This document shows positions 17,947 through 27,954 of a stretch of DNA of 64,000 nucleotides, piece after piece. Source of the DNA: Pseudomaricurvus sp. HS19 (GTDB taxonomy: Bacteria > Pseudomonadota > Gammaproteobacteria > Pseudomonadales > Cellvibrionaceae); NCBI RefSeq assembly GCF_009857815.1, contig NZ_WVVW01000001.1:806001-870000 (forward strand), given 5' to 3'. The notes under the pieces are model-generated. The model was not told the DNA's origin and did not search any database. It was given only the letters and a program-made list of their open reading frames with translations. Position 1 is the stretch's first letter. Every line of letters begins with the position of its first letter. A program made the position numbers and the translations under genes.

Positions 17947-19545
17947 TTAACGGGCTGGCTTAAGAGCCAGAACCGTACCGTCCGCATCACCGGCCACATA
18001 CAGCGTACCGTCGGCGCCAGCGGTCACGCCGGCAAACGGCACCATAGGGCCGGTCAGTGGAGGCAGTGCCTTGAGAAACTTCGGCACTACACCTTCCGGC
18101 GCACCAACCGGCAGGTCTGCGGCGATTACGGTACGGGCGTGAGTGCCAAGATCAAAGGCAACCAGCTCTTTACTGCCAACATCAACGATGTAGAGTGTCT
18201 CGCCCTCAACCCACAAACCTTGTGGCTTCTGCAGGTCGTCCACCAGGGTTTCCATACCGCCAGAAGTCAGCTTGACGACACGTCCCTCGCCCTCTTCCGA
18301 TACCAGACAGGTACCATCGCTGGTGAGCGCGACGCCCATGGGGTGGTTCAGTCCGGTTGCGAGCTCTTCAACCTTGCCACCATCAACCAGCAGCACCCGG
18401 CCAGCACCACCTTCGACAAAAATCACAGCACCACCGGAGGTCTTTGCCAGACCGTAGAGACGATCGAAGCCTTCGGCCAGTACTTCACTGACCTGCTCGG
18501 CGGGACGCCAGCTGGCGACCTGGCCATTACCGGTGGTGACAATAAACTGCCCCGGGCCATCAGCGATAACCCCGCGGCTAAAGCCGGGGAACCCGGGTGT
18601 AAACAACATACCGATACACTGTGGTGTGCCGCCCGGCGTTAACAGGTAAGTGTAGCCACCGTCGGCAATAAACAGCTGGCCATCGTCGCCTACCGCCAGA
18701 CCCATGGGCCACTGCAGACCGTCGTGTACCAGTGAGCGCAACTCGCCACCGGCCAGCACCTCATTGATCTGACCCGAAATACTGGAAACGAACAGGCGGT
18801 CGCCAATAAACGTACAGTTGTCCAGGCCCGGCGCGATAGTGGCCAACACGGTTTTCTCACCGGTGTTGGGGTTGATGCGCAGCACCTGGCCACTGGCCAC
18901 CTGGGTGGAAACAATAAAGCCCTGGGAATCAAATTTGACCGAATCCGGCACACCGAGATCGGTAGCGACGACTTCGTGCGCGCCACCTTCGAGGCTGACA
19001 CGCCAGATTTCGTTCATGCCCATAATGGGAATATAAAGCTTGCCGTCCGGTCCCACTTCCATGGCGTTGGGCATGGGCACATTGTCCAGGATCACCCGTG
19101 GCTCACCGCCGTAGAGGTCCAGCTCCATGATGCGACCACCGGGACGGCACTCACCGGCGAACAGGCGACCGTTATAGACAGTAATGGGGTTGGCACCGGG
19201 CATATCGCCATAAACGACCCGGGCGTTGCCGTTGGCTTCACGCACACTGACGCGGCCTTCGGTAAATTCGGTAACAAAGAGATTGCCCTGGTCATCAAAG
19301 GCCAGGTCATCCGGGGCTACAAATGCGCCACCCATAGGGGAGATGGTTTCGATCACGCCACTGTTGGTGTCGATGGCACTGATCTGGCTGCCGGACACCT
19401 GGGCCACATAGATACGACCATCGGCGCCGGTGCGAATGCCGTTGGCACCGAAGAGGCGGCTCGGCTGAGTCAGGCGCTTAAGCTGCCAGCCTTCTGCCAC
19501 TACGGGGCTGTGGCTGCCAATGTAACGACCGGAATCTGAGGACAT
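17947..19545 (-). CDS. SMP-30/gluconolactonase-like beta-propeller protein
   Basis: This 532-residue protein is built of NHL/SMP-30-type repeats about 40-45 residues long. Recurring patterns are GADGRIYVAQVSGS, FDDQGNLFVTEF, GPDGKLYIPIMG, GDDGQLFIADGGYTY and GADGTLYVAGDADGT, which suggest two tandem six-bladed propellers or one large propeller. No signal peptide is visible. Members of this superfamily act as lactonases or Ca-dependent hydrolases, or have structural roles. Position in the CoA-pathway cluster suggests hydrolysis of a lactone intermediate, but this is inference. Catalytic metal ligands cannot be assigned with confidence. Confidence 0.72.
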   Translation of the reverse strand: MSSDSGRYIGSHSPVVAEGWQLKRLTQPSRLFGANGIRTGADGRIYVAQVSGSQISAIDTNSGVIETISPMGGAFVAPDDLAFDDQGNLFVTEFTEGRVSVREANGNARVVYGDMPGANPITVYNGRLFAGECRPGGRIMELDLYGGEPRVILDNVPMPNAMEVGPDGKLYIPIMGMNEIWRVSLEGGAHEVVATDLGVPDSVKFDSQGFIVSTQVASGQVLRINPNTGEKTVLATIAPGLDNCTFIGDRLFVSSISGQINEVLAGGELRSLVHDGLQWPMGLAVGDDGQLFIADGGYTYLLTPGGTPQCIGMLFTPGFPGFSRGVIADGPGQFIVTTGNGQVASWRPAEQVSEVLAEGFDRLYGLAKTSGGAVIFVEGGAGRVLLVDGGKVEELATGLNHPMGVALTSDGTCLVSEEGEGRVVKLTSGGMETLVDDLQKPQGLWVEGETLYIVDVGSKELVAFDLGTHARTVIAADLPVGAPEGVVPKFLKALPPLTGPMVPFAGVTAGADGTLYVAGDADGTVLALKPAR

Positions 19546-19694
19546 AGAAGCAATTCCCTTATAATTACTATTGTTAGCGGTTCACTGGCCTGAACAGGAG
19601 GTTACCTGCCTGGAGCCGGAGCCGCGGGAGCCTGTAGCAAGCCCGGAAGGCAACGGCTCAGCGAGCGCAGCCCCGGGGTTAGCCACAGAAGCGA

Positions 19695-20102
19695 TCACAT
19701 CTCTTTGCCGATCACGTTGTAAACGCGGGAAACAAACAACCAGCGGCCATCGCGCTTGACCATCACGTCATCGAAATATCCGACTACAGTGACCTTGCCA
19801 CCCGCTTTCGGGTAAATCAGCTCACGACAGAAGCAGCGGGCAGTGGCGCGATCACCATCCACAACGATATCGGCAGGTACAGAGATCATGCTGATGTAAT
19901 CAACATACGCCATCTTCTCTTTGAAGGCGGCTTTCACCACATCTTTGCCAACGGCGGCAGTCTCCATGGATGGCAGTTTCCAGGAACCCTCTTCCGCCCA
20001 GGTCTCACCCCAGTAATCACCATCCAGGGTCATGGCACCGTGGGCAAACTGCTCCATCAACTCACGGATTTCCAGACGATCTTCAACGGATCCCTTGTTC
20101 AT
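19695..20102 (-). CDS. SnoaL-like / NTF2-fold protein
   Basis: This 135-residue single-domain protein has the SnoaL/NTF2-like cone fold: VEDRLEIRELMEQFAHGAMTLDGDYWGETWAEEGSW at the N-terminus, then VKAAFKEKMAY, DGDRATARCFCRELI and DVMVKRDGRWLFVSRVY. The family includes ketosteroid isomerase-like and polyketide-cyclase-like enzymes and many uncharacterised proteins. It sits 33 bases after an SDR on the same strand, consistent with an operon. Isomerase or dehydratase activity on a ring intermediate is possible but unproven. Confidence 0.78.
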   Translation of the reverse strand: MNKGSVEDRLEIRELMEQFAHGAMTLDGDYWGETWAEEGSWKLPSMETAAVGKDVVKAAFKEKMAYVDYISMISVPADIVVDGDRATARCFCRELIYPKAGGKVTVVGYFDDVMVKRDGRWLFVSRVYNVIGKEM

Positions 20103-20134
20103 GGTCTTCTCCTATGAATGACAGTGGCGATTGT

Positions 20135-20893
20135 TTACAGGGCCAGAACTTCGGGGGCCAGGTATTTGGTAGCGGTCCAGCCGCAGTCCACGACAACGGT
20201 CTGGCCGTTGATAGCGCCAGCGCCGGGGCTGCAAAGGAAGGCGATGGTGCTGGCCACCTCTTCGGCGGAACCAAGGCGTGGGTAAGGCGTGGTCTGTACG
20301 TTGGTGCGTACGAACGCTTTATCGTTCATGCGATCTTTCACCATGTCGGTCATGGTCACACCGGGAGCCACACAGTTGGAGCGGATACCCTGCGGGCCGT
20401 ATTCACACGCCATGTGCTCGGTGAGGGAACGCAGGCCGCCTTTGGCCGCTGAATAGGCGCCGCCGCGACGGCCGCCGATCTGGGCGTAGGTAGAGGTGAT
20501 GTTGACGATGGCATCGCCATCGTTCATGTGTCCGATCACTTCACGACAGAGACGGAAAGGTGCACGCAGCATGATGTCCATGAAGTAGTCATAGGTCTCA
20601 TCATCGGTTTCGTGCAGGGGCTTGGGGCTGCCAATACCGGCGTTGTTCACCAGGTAATTGATCTGGCCAAAACGCTGCAGGGCAAAGTCCACAATCGCTT
20701 TCGGCGCGTCAGCCGCAGTAATGTCTGCAGAGATGGTGGCGATGCGATCACTGTTGCCCAGCTCGCTTACCAGCGTATCCAGCTTGCCCTGGTCGCGGCC
20801 TACGCCAACCACGGCATAACCCATTTCGTGCATCTTGACGGCGGTCGCCAGGCCAATACCACTGCCGGCTCCGGTAATGATTGCTACTTTCAT
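20135..20893 (-). CDS. Short-chain dehydrogenase/reductase
   Basis: This classical SDR of 252 residues has KVAIITGAGSGIGLATAVKM at the nucleotide site, NYLVNNAGIGSP (NNAG), ITSTYAQIGGRRGGAYSAAKGG with the catalytic Ser-Tyr-Lys, and a C-terminal AINGQTVVVDCGWTA. It probably oxidises a hydroxyl or reduces a ketone with NAD(P)H. It follows a CaiB/BaiF CoA-transferase by 81 bases and precedes the SnoaL-like gene. No feature identifies the substrate. Confidence 0.88.
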   Translation of the reverse strand: MKVAIITGAGSGIGLATAVKMHEMGYAVVGVGRDQGKLDTLVSELGNSDRIATISADITAADAPKAIVDFALQRFGQINYLVNNAGIGSPKPLHETDDETYDYFMDIMLRAPFRLCREVIGHMNDGDAIVNITSTYAQIGGRRGGAYSAAKGGLRSLTEHMACEYGPQGIRSNCVAPGVTMTDMVKDRMNDKAFVRTNVQTTPYPRLGSAEEVASTIAFLCSPGAGAINGQTVVVDCGWTATKYLAPEVLAL

Positions 20894-20974
20894 GGTTCAC
20901 TCTACCCTTTCTGTTGGTGTGTCGGCCGGGTACCACTCAGGCCCCGGCTTCTCTCGCAGTTCTGTCAACGGACG

Positions 20975-22207
20975 TCAGATAATACCGGCGTCGCGCAGTT
21001 GCCCGATCTCTTCAGCGGACAGGTTCAGCAGTCCCTCACCCAGCAGCTCTTCGGTGTGCTGACCAATGGTGGGCGGCGCTGTATAGGTTACCGGGGAGCC
21101 GGACATGTAAGCCAGAGGGCTCGCAATCATGGTCACTTCACCGGCGGTGGGATGAGGCACGGTGACTTTCAGGTTGCGGTGCTGTACCTGTTCGTCTTCC
21201 CACACATCAGGCAGCTCGTTGTAGCGCGCTGCCGGCAGACCGATACCGTCCAGGGCGGCCAGCAGTTCCGCCGCCTTCCAGCCCATACTCCACTGGTTGA
21301 TGATAGCCACCAGTTCATTGCGGTTGGTGCCACGCTTGGGGTTGGTGTTGAAGCGAGGATCGTCAAACAGATCCGGACGCGCCATCAACTCGGTCAACAG
21401 GCGCCAGTGCTCGTCGGTACCGGCGGTGATGTAGATGATGCCATCGGCACAGTTGATCAGGTCAGCCGGACCGCCGCCGTTGCCGCCGTTGCCGAGGCGC
21501 GGTGGCGGGTTACCGGATACCAGGAAGTCCTGCATGATGTGGGAGACCATGGCCACGGAGCAGTCCAGCAGCGCCACGTCGATATACTGACCCTGGCCAG
21601 TGGTGTGACGCTGGTTGAGGGCGCCGAGAATAGCCAGAGCGGCATTGTGGCCGGTAAACACATCCACCAGGCTTGGGCCTGCTTTCAGGGGGCCGGCGCC
21701 GGGCTGACCCGCAGGAATACCGGTGACTGCCATCATGCCGCCGGTGGCCTGGAACAGGCCGTCATAACCGGGTTTGGGGGCCATGGGGCCGGTCTGGCCA
21801 TAGCCGGTGATGGAGCAGTAGATGAGGCGTGGGTTGATCTCTTTCAGGCTGTCGTAATCGAGGCCATAACGCTGCAGGTTACCGACCTTGTAGTTCTCGA
21901 TCAGCACGTCGCACTCAGCCACCAGCCTGCGCACCAGGTCCTGGCCTTCCGGCTTGGAGAGGTTGCAGGTGATGGACTTCTTGTTGCGGTTTGCGGTGAG
22001 GTAGAAAGCCGACTCGCGGGTGGGGTTACCATCCTTGTCCTTTAGCGCGGAAAAGCCGTACATGCGGCCGTCATCGCCCACGCCAGGACGCTCAATTTTG
22101 ATCACTTCGGCGCCAAGATCGCCAAGAATCTGGCCACAGAAAGGTCCGGCAAGAACACGGGTCAGGTCCAGTACCCGGACGCCCTGCAGAGCTTGTGAAT
22201 CGGTCAT
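20975..22207 (-). CDS. CaiB/BaiF family CoA-transferase
   Basis: This is a full-length class III CoA-transferase of 410 residues. It has LQGVRVLDLTRVLAGPFCGQ at the N-terminus, LGAEVIKIERPGVGDDGR, NRNKKSITCNL, LIENYKVGNLQRYGLDYDSL and YCSITGYGQTGPMAPKPGYD. The expected catalytic aspartate lies in a GPSLVDVFTGHNAA segment around residue 180. It resembles succinyl-CoA or formyl-CoA:carboxylate transferases and would activate a free acid of the pathway. A related truncated gene occurs at the left edge of the window. The TetR/MFS pair lies upstream on the same strand. Confidence 0.92.
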   Translation of the reverse strand: MTDSQALQGVRVLDLTRVLAGPFCGQILGDLGAEVIKIERPGVGDDGRMYGFSALKDKDGNPTRESAFYLTANRNKKSITCNLSKPEGQDLVRRLVAECDVLIENYKVGNLQRYGLDYDSLKEINPRLIYCSITGYGQTGPMAPKPGYDGLFQATGGMMAVTGIPAGQPGAGPLKAGPSLVDVFTGHNAALAILGALNQRHTTGQGQYIDVALLDCSVAMVSHIMQDFLVSGNPPPRLGNGGNGGGPADLINCADGIIYITAGTDEHWRLLTELMARPDLFDDPRFNTNPKRGTNRNELVAIINQWSMGWKAAELLAALDGIGLPAARYNELPDVWEDEQVQHRNLKVTVPHPTAGEVTMIASPLAYMSGSPVTYTAPPTIGQHTEELLGEGLLNLSAEEIGQLRDAGII

Positions 22208-22454
22208 TCGTTATCCTCTTTCCTGAATAGGGCGGCTCATCTCACAGGCGTGCGAAAGAGCCATTACCGCAGAGAAATGAAGCCAGCAATAATACACGAA
22301 CAAAGTTCGATCTCAAGGAAATTCAGTCAACAGTGTTGTTTACTTGCAGGACCGAGACAAAGCTGCCGCAACCCCTGTGACAAGGCCTGACCGCATCTGA
22401 AAAGCGGTAAAGCTATAAGGAAAGGCCCGGCCCCGGTTGCGGTGCCGGATTCCG

Positions 22455-23759
22455 TCAATCGCTGGCCCGGGCCAGGTCCTGCTGCACGTATTTCGCCGCG
22501 AGGAGGAAAAAGGCACTGCCAACCACTCCGGCCAGCACCACACTCAACAGGGCGTAGCGGATGCCCTCGGTACCGAACCTGTCGGCGAACAGATCACTGA
22601 GCGCCCCAACGAAGAAGGGCCCTGCCCCGGCACCGATAATGTTAATCACAAACAGCAACACGGCCGATGCCGTAGCCCGCATCTCCAGCTTGGCCAGGCT
22701 CTGGTTGGCGCTGTACATGGTAGGAATATAGACATCCAGCATCAGGTAGAACGGGAAGAAGCAGAGCAGCGACAGCAATTTTGAATCAGACAGCAGGAAG
22801 ACCACACCCAGGGGCATGCCCAGCATGGTAATCAGGGCCGGCACTCCCAGCGCCAGCGAGGGACGAATTTCGTTCAGCTTGTCCGTCAACCGGCCACCCA
22901 GAATGGTGCCGGCACACCCACCGACACCCACGATCAACGCCATCCACTGACCTATCTCAATGGGCGACATGCCGTGGATACGGCCATAGAACTCATAGCC
23001 CCACATCAGCACCCCATACCCGGTAATAGAGAGGAAGGAGGCGCCGATGATCATGTAGATCCAGGCCTTGCTGCCAAGCAGGAAATTGAGGGTCTCTTTT
23101 AAGGTGGACTGCTGACCGGAGCCGGCACGCTGCTCGGAGTAACCGCGAGGCGGCTCCCTGACGGTAAAGCGCACCAGCAGCGCGAACAGCACCCCCGGCA
23201 CACCCACCAGCACGAAGGCGGTACGCCAGTCGAAATACTCCCGCAAATAACCGCCGCCGAGATAGGCGATGCCAGCACCGACAAAAACACCCGAAGAGTA
23301 GATAGCCAGGGCGGTGGCGCGACGACTGACAGGGAAATAGTCGGCAATCATGGAGTGCGCCGGTGGCGTGCCGGCGGCTTCACCAAGCCCTACTCCGATT
23401 CGGGCCAGAAACAGCTGGGTGAAGTTTTTCGCGAAGCCGGTGGCAACAGTCATGACGCTCCACACCGCAAGCCCCAGCGCAATAATATTGCGGCGGTTAC
23501 CGCGGTCAGCCCAGCGGGCAATCGGAATACCGGCAAGGGTATAGAGCAAGGCGAAGGCAAAACCCACCAGCAGCCCGGCCGCGGTGTCCGAGATACCAAA
23601 CTCTTCCTTAATAGGCCCTATGAATACCGACAGGATTTGGCGATCAATGAAGTTGATGACATAGACGATAAACAGCATCACCAACACGTAGTTGGCGTAG
23701 GCTGGTGAGGAGCTGAATTCAGCTTCGGCTGCCGGCTGATTATTATTGTGATTCTGCAT
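22455..23759 (-). CDS. MFS transporter, spinster-like family
   Basis: This inner-membrane major facilitator transporter has about 434 residues and about 12 helices. Motifs include NFIDRQILSVFIGPIKEEFG in helix 1-2 and GIPIARWADRGNRRNI in the 2-3 loop (motif A). It also has RIGVGLGEAAGTPPAHSMIADYF and the second-half LGGRLTDKLNE. This pattern is typical of spinster-type MFS proteins found in aromatic- and terpenoid-degrading proteobacteria. The upstream in-frame ATG at 23870 is disfavoured because AGGAGA sits before the ATG at 23759. It lies 61 bases after the TetR gene, so the pair is probably cotranscribed. Uptake or efflux cannot be decided. Confidence 0.87.
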   Translation of the reverse strand: MQNHNNNQPAAEAEFSSSPAYANYVLVMLFIVYVINFIDRQILSVFIGPIKEEFGISDTAAGLLVGFAFALLYTLAGIPIARWADRGNRRNIIALGLAVWSVMTVATGFAKNFTQLFLARIGVGLGEAAGTPPAHSMIADYFPVSRRATALAIYSSGVFVGAGIAYLGGGYLREYFDWRTAFVLVGVPGVLFALLVRFTVREPPRGYSEQRAGSGQQSTLKETLNFLLGSKAWIYMIIGASFLSITGYGVLMWGYEFYGRIHGMSPIEIGQWMALIVGVGGCAGTILGGRLTDKLNEIRPSLALGVPALITMLGMPLGVVFLLSDSKLLSLLCFFPFYLMLDVYIPTMYSANQSLAKLEMRATASAVLLFVINIIGAGAGPFFVGALSDLFADRFGTEGIRYALLSVVLAGVVGSAFFLLAAKYVQQDLARASD

Positions 23760-23820
23760 CAGGTTCTCCTGTGACCCGGCAGCCGGACGCCCCCGGGGAC
23801 GGAGCCGCCACAGCGGGTTA

Positions 23821-24477
23821 TTACGACTTGAGCTGCTCTTCGAGGCCGGGGAAATCTTCGGTTTTGACAACGCCGTGCAGGAACAGACGCAGCATCTCCC
23901 GCGTCATACGGTCCCCCATAGCCTTGCGCTCCTCGTCGGTATTGGCACGAGCCCGCACCCACTCGGACCAGAGGAAATAACCACCCAGAACAATCACCGA
24001 CAACGCTTCCACATCAATGCCGTCCTGACTGTAACCGGTATCAGCCAGTGACTGCGTGGCATTTTTGAAGTAACGGAAAAACCGGTCGCGGCTCGGATCA
24101 TCGGAAGAGAGCAACTCAAACAGCCAGATACGACCCAGGTTCGGGTTTTCAACCGCGAACTCCACCATCTGGGCGATGACGCGGTACATATCCCTCTCCC
24201 GCTCCCGCAGGGTATAATCCTCGCGATTCTCCGGATCCACCCCGGAAAAGGCGATAGACAACAGCTGCTCACTCACTGATTCCACCGTTGCCTTGATAAG
24301 GTCTTCGCGGGTTTTGAAATGCTGATAGGCGGTGCCGCGGTTAATACCCGCCAGATGCGCTACCTTGGAGACACTCAGTGCCTCAGGGCCATCCGAGGCC
24401 AAAACGGTACGTGCCGCCTCCAGAATCGCCCCGCGTGTTGCCTGTTTACTGGTCTTTGCCAAACCACGTGCCCCCAA
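23821..24477 (-). CDS. TetR/AcrR family transcriptional regulator
   Basis: This 218-residue TetR-type repressor has an N-terminal HTH: TRGAILEAARTVLASDGPEALSVSKVAHLAGINRGTAYQHFKTREDLI (about 15-65). The rest is the all-helical ligand-binding and dimer domain. It immediately precedes the MFS transporter gene and lies at the promoter-proximal end of the minus-strand cluster. It may therefore control the transporter and the CoA-transferase/SDR genes beyond. The ligand is unknown. Confidence 0.88.
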   Translation of the reverse strand: MGARGLAKTSKQATRGAILEAARTVLASDGPEALSVSKVAHLAGINRGTAYQHFKTREDLIKATVESVSEQLLSIAFSGVDPENREDYTLRERERDMYRVIAQMVEFAVENPNLGRIWLFELLSSDDPSRDRFFRYFKNATQSLADTGYSQDGIDVEALSVIVLGGYFLWSEWVRARANTDEERKAMGDRMTREMLRLFLHGVVKTEDFPGLEEQLKS

Positions 24478-24826
24478 TAATCACCAGTGTTGACGTCCAA
24501 ACAGGCGATTTTGTGCTCTTGCGGACTCATATGTCAACTCGACCAAAGGGGAGGCGACTCCCGAACGAGCAGAGTCAACAGCAACATCAGACAGAGTCAT
24601 CCTGAGCCCGCCACCCCGCCTGCCGCCCCTCTCACCTCTGGCAGGATGCGCTTCACGAACTGCAGCAACCATTTCCCTAAGCACGGAGGGTGTGTGCTAT
24701 AGTTTTCGCTCATCACACCATAACGATAGATATCGGGAATGTTTCCGCTCCGGTGGGGTCTAACCCGGGCCGGACTGCGGTATTACCTGCAGCCGGTATT
24801 GGCTTCAAAACCTGAGATAGGGATCT
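24478..24826. other. Intergenic region, divergent TetR gene and tail-specific protease
   Basis: This region should hold the divergent promoters. A TATAGT box at about 24697 could be the -10 for the protease gene, but its -35 is weak. No clear TetR palindrome or other gene is visible. Confidence 0.4.
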
Positions 24827-26944
24827 ATGCAATCTGTATATCGCCGCCTTCTTGCACCCGCCGCCTCCGCTTTCCTGATTTTTACCGCCCTGCACTCCAC
24901 GGCCAGCCTTGCCGAAATCCAGTTCAGCCAACTGCAGGAGCAAACCACCGTCGACATTATCGACAAGCTGGGCAGTCGCCACTACCGCAACCTCCCCTTT
25001 GACGACAAGCTCTCCGAACAGATGCTGGATAACTACCTGAAGGCACTGGATCCTGCCCGGGTATTCTTCCTCCAGTCCGACGTGGACCAGTTCCGCAAGC
25101 GCTACGGGGACAAGCTGGACGACCAACTGAAATCAGGCAACCTGGATGCTGGCGAGGAGATTTTCAACACCTTCGAAAATCGTGCCCGCGAACGCCTGCA
25201 GTGGATTATCAGTAAGCTGGAAACCGACGCAGGCTTCAAATTCGACTTCACACAGGATGAGTTCCTCTCCATTGATGAGGACAACATTCACTGGCCCAAA
25301 ACCGCCAAGGAAGCCGATGAACAGTGGCGCAAGCGCGTTAAGGCCGGCATGCTCAGCCTGGTCCTCTCTGACCAGACCCAGGAGAAGGCCCGCGAAACCC
25401 TGTTACGCCGCTACCGCAACCAGCTGGCCCGCCTGGACAAGCGCGGTGCTGATGATGTCTACGAAACCCTGATCAACTCACTGGCGATCCTCTACGATCC
25501 ACACACCAGCTACCTGGCACCGCGAACGGAAGAGAACTTTAATATCTCCATGTCCCTGTCTCTCGAAGGCATTGGCGCTGTACTGCAAACAGAAGACGAA
25601 ATGACCAAGGTCGTGCGCCTTGTCAGCGGCGGCCCGGCGGAAAAACAGGGCGACCTGAAACCCGCAGACCGGATCATTGGTGTCGGCCAGGGCAAGGATG
25701 GCGAAATGGTGGACGTGGTCGGCTGGCGCCTTGACGAGGTGGTTGACCTGATTCGCGGCCCCAAAGGTACGGTGGTGCGACTCAAGGTGCTGCCGGTAGA
25801 GGCCGCCGATGAGAGCAACAACAAAATCGTGCTTATCAGCCGCGACAAAGTGAAGCTGGAAGAGCAAGCCGCCAAAAAAGGCATAATAGAGCTGACTGAT
25901 GGTCAGGACCTGTTCAAGATCGGCGTCATACACGTGCCCGCCTTCTACATCGACTTTGAGGCCTATCGCCGCGGCGACCGCAACTTCAAGAGCACTACCG
26001 GCGACGTTTACCGCCTGCTGACCGAGCTGCGCCAGGAGAACATCGACGGCCTTATCATCGACTTGCGCAATAACGGCGGCGGCTCACTGCAGGAGGCCAC
26101 CACACTGACCGACCTGTTTATTGACCAGGGCCCGGTGGTACAGATTCGCCAGACCGCCCAGAGCATCTCCCGCAACTACCGCTCGCGGCAACCCGCCGTC
26201 TACCGTGGCCCCATGGTGGTGCTGACCAATCGCCTCAGCGCCTCGGCTTCGGAGATTTTTGCCGGCGCTATCCAGGACTATAAACGCGGCCTGATTGTGG
26301 GCAGCCAATCCTTCGGCAAGGGCACCGTGCAATCCCTCATGCCGGTTGAGAGCGGCCAGCTGAAACTCACCGAATCCAAATTCTATCGGGTTTCCGGTGA
26401 CAGCACCCAGCACCGCGGTGTTATTCCGGATGTGGCCTTCCCGCAGCTGGTGGATATCGATGAAGTGGGTGAAAGCTCCTATGAGACCGCCCTGCCCTGG
26501 GACCAGATTCACCCGGTACCACACGACTCCTATTACCCACTGAACAAAGTGTTGCCGCAAGTTGTCGCCAGGCATCAGTCACGCAGCGAAAAGGATCCCG
26601 ACTTTATCTTTATCCAGCAACAGCTTGAGCAGCTGCGGAGCAACAAAAGCCGCACCCAGCTCTCCCTCAACGAAGCAACCCGACGGGCCGAGCAGAAAGC
26701 GCTGGAGGATAAAGCCCTGGAGCTGGAGAACCAGCGCCGCAAAGTGAAGGGGTTGCCGCTGTTTGAAAGCGCCAACGCGCTGGAAGAGGACCAGGAAAAG
26801 CGCGCCGATGAGCGCATGGCAGAAGCCGGTGACAAGGATCTGCACACCGAAGATGACCCACTGCTGGCGGAAGCCGGGTATGTGCTCATCGACATGATAG
26901 GCGCACTACAGAAGCAACCACCGGATCAGGTTGCCGACTTCTGA
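24827..26944 (+). CDS. prc: Tail-specific (C-terminal processing) periplasmic protease
   Basis: This 705-residue S41 family serine protease degrades or trims periplasmic proteins with exposed C-termini. It has an N-terminal signal sequence (hydrophobic about 8-27, ending SLA). It then has an N-terminal helical domain, a PDZ domain (about 235-320, with SLEGIGAVLQTEDEMTKVVRL), and the protease core with DLRNNGGGSLQEAT. The catalytic Ser/Lys region is LTNRLSASASEIFAGAIQDYKRG...SFGKGTVQS. A DUF3340-type C-terminal extension follows. Its length matches Prc/Tsp of gammaproteobacteria. It is monocistronic or read with xthA downstream. Confidence 0.95.
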   Translation: MQSVYRRLLAPAASAFLIFTALHSTASLAEIQFSQLQEQTTVDIIDKLGSRHYRNLPFDDKLSEQMLDNYLKALDPARVFFLQSDVDQFRKRYGDKLDDQLKSGNLDAGEEIFNTFENRARERLQWIISKLETDAGFKFDFTQDEFLSIDEDNIHWPKTAKEADEQWRKRVKAGMLSLVLSDQTQEKARETLLRRYRNQLARLDKRGADDVYETLINSLAILYDPHTSYLAPRTEENFNISMSLSLEGIGAVLQTEDEMTKVVRLVSGGPAEKQGDLKPADRIIGVGQGKDGEMVDVVGWRLDEVVDLIRGPKGTVVRLKVLPVEAADESNNKIVLISRDKVKLEEQAAKKGIIELTDGQDLFKIGVIHVPAFYIDFEAYRRGDRNFKSTTGDVYRLLTELRQENIDGLIIDLRNNGGGSLQEATTLTDLFIDQGPVVQIRQTAQSISRNYRSRQPAVYRGPMVVLTNRLSASASEIFAGAIQDYKRGLIVGSQSFGKGTVQSLMPVESGQLKLTESKFYRVSGDSTQHRGVIPDVAFPQLVDIDEVGESSYETALPWDQIHPVPHDSYYPLNKVLPQVVARHQSRSEKDPDFIFIQQQLEQLRSNKSRTQLSLNEATRRAEQKALEDKALELENQRRKVKGLPLFESANALEEDQEKRADERMAEAGDKDLHTEDDPLLAEAGYVLIDMIGALQKQPPDQVADF

Positions 26945-26954
26945 CCCACTCCCC

Positions 26955-26983
26955 TGAACCGGCGCTGCAACAGCGCCGGTTCA
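26955..26983 (+). terminator. Perfect 13-bp hairpin after prc
   Basis: TGAACCGGCGCTG pairs with CAGCGCCGGTTCA over a three-base loop 11 bases past the prc stop. There is no T-run after it, so it may protect the 3' end or attenuate read-through to xthA rather than terminate fully. Confidence 0.55.
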
Positions 26984-27019
26984 GCATTCAGACCCCTCAG
27001 CACCAGCGAAACAACACCC

Positions 27020-27835
27020 ATGAAATTTATCTCGTTTAACGTCAACAGCGTGCGTCAGCGCCTGCACCAGCTGCAAGCCCTGGTGACCGCCCACGAACCG
27101 GCCGTGATCGGCTTGCAGGAAACCAAGGTACAGGATCACGAATTCCCACAGCAGGAGCTGGAGGCACTGGGCTATCAACTGGCCTACATCGGCCAGAAGA
27201 CCCACTATGGCGTCGCGGTGATGAGCAAGCTGCCCATACTGTCTGTGCAGAAAGGCTTTCCCGGCGACAGTGACGAAGAGCAAAAGCGCTTTCTGGCCGC
27301 CCGCCTGCAACTGCCCGAGGGTAAACCGCTGACAGTGATCAACGGCTATTTTCCCCAGGGCGAGTCCGTTAATCACCCGGAGAAGTTCCCCAACAAGCGC
27401 CGCTTCTACCAGCAGACCCTCAAATACCTCAACGACAACTGCCAGCCCGGCGAGCCGGTCATTGTCATGGGTGATATGAACATCTCCCCAACCGACCTCG
27501 ATATCGGTATCGGCGAAGATAATCGCAAACGCTGGCTGAAGAGCGGCAAGTGCAGCTTTCAACCTGAAGAGCGGGAGTGGTTATCGCGGCTGGAACAGTG
27601 GGGCCTGACTGACACCTTCCGCCACCTGCATCCGCAGGCGAACGATGCCTTCAGCTGGTTTGATTACCGCAGCAAGGGTTTCGAAAGGGAGCCGCGTCGC
27701 GGCCTGCGTATCGACCTGATTATGGCGTCACAGCCGCTACTGGCAAAATGTACCGCCGCCGGTGTGGATTATGAGATCCGGGGCATGGACAAGCCGTCAG
27801 ACCACGCTCCGGTCTGGAGTGATTTCGACCTGTAA
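27020..27835 (+). CDS. xthA: Exodeoxyribonuclease III
   Basis: This 271-residue AP endonuclease and 3'-5' exonuclease acts in base-excision repair. The endonuclease/exonuclease/phosphatase fold is clear: [33 protein letters not shown] with the metal-binding Glu, [15 protein letters not shown] (Asp/Asn), [13 protein letters not shown] and a C-terminal [14 protein letters not shown] with the catalytic His. Its length and end are normal for XthA. Confidence 0.94.
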   Translation: MKFISFNVNSVRQRLHQLQALVTAHEPAVIGLQETKVQDHEFPQQELEALGYQLAYIGQKTHYGVAVMSKLPILSVQKGFPGDSDEEQKRFLAARLQLPEGKPLTVINGYFPQGESVNHPEKFPNKRRFYQQTLKYLNDNCQPGEPVIVMGDMNISPTDLDIGIGEDNRKRWLKSGKCSFQPEEREWLSRLEQWGLTDTFRHLHPQANDAFSWFDYRSKGFEREPRRGLRIDLIMASQPLLAKCTAAGVDYEIRGMDKPSDHAPVWSDFDL

Positions 27836-27954
27836 AACGATAGAACCGCGAGCAGCGTACGGCAACGCCATGCTGCTTGCGCAACGGGCCCTGACACCAG
27901 CTGCAGCGCACTGACCAAGGCCAGACAGCAGTGGATCGCCGTCGGGTACGAGGC

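Noticed and set aside
20528-22045. Plus-strand ORF of 505 aa opposite the CoA-transferase
   Set aside because: The minus-strand CaiB/BaiF protein has full-length family motifs; the opposite frame has none.
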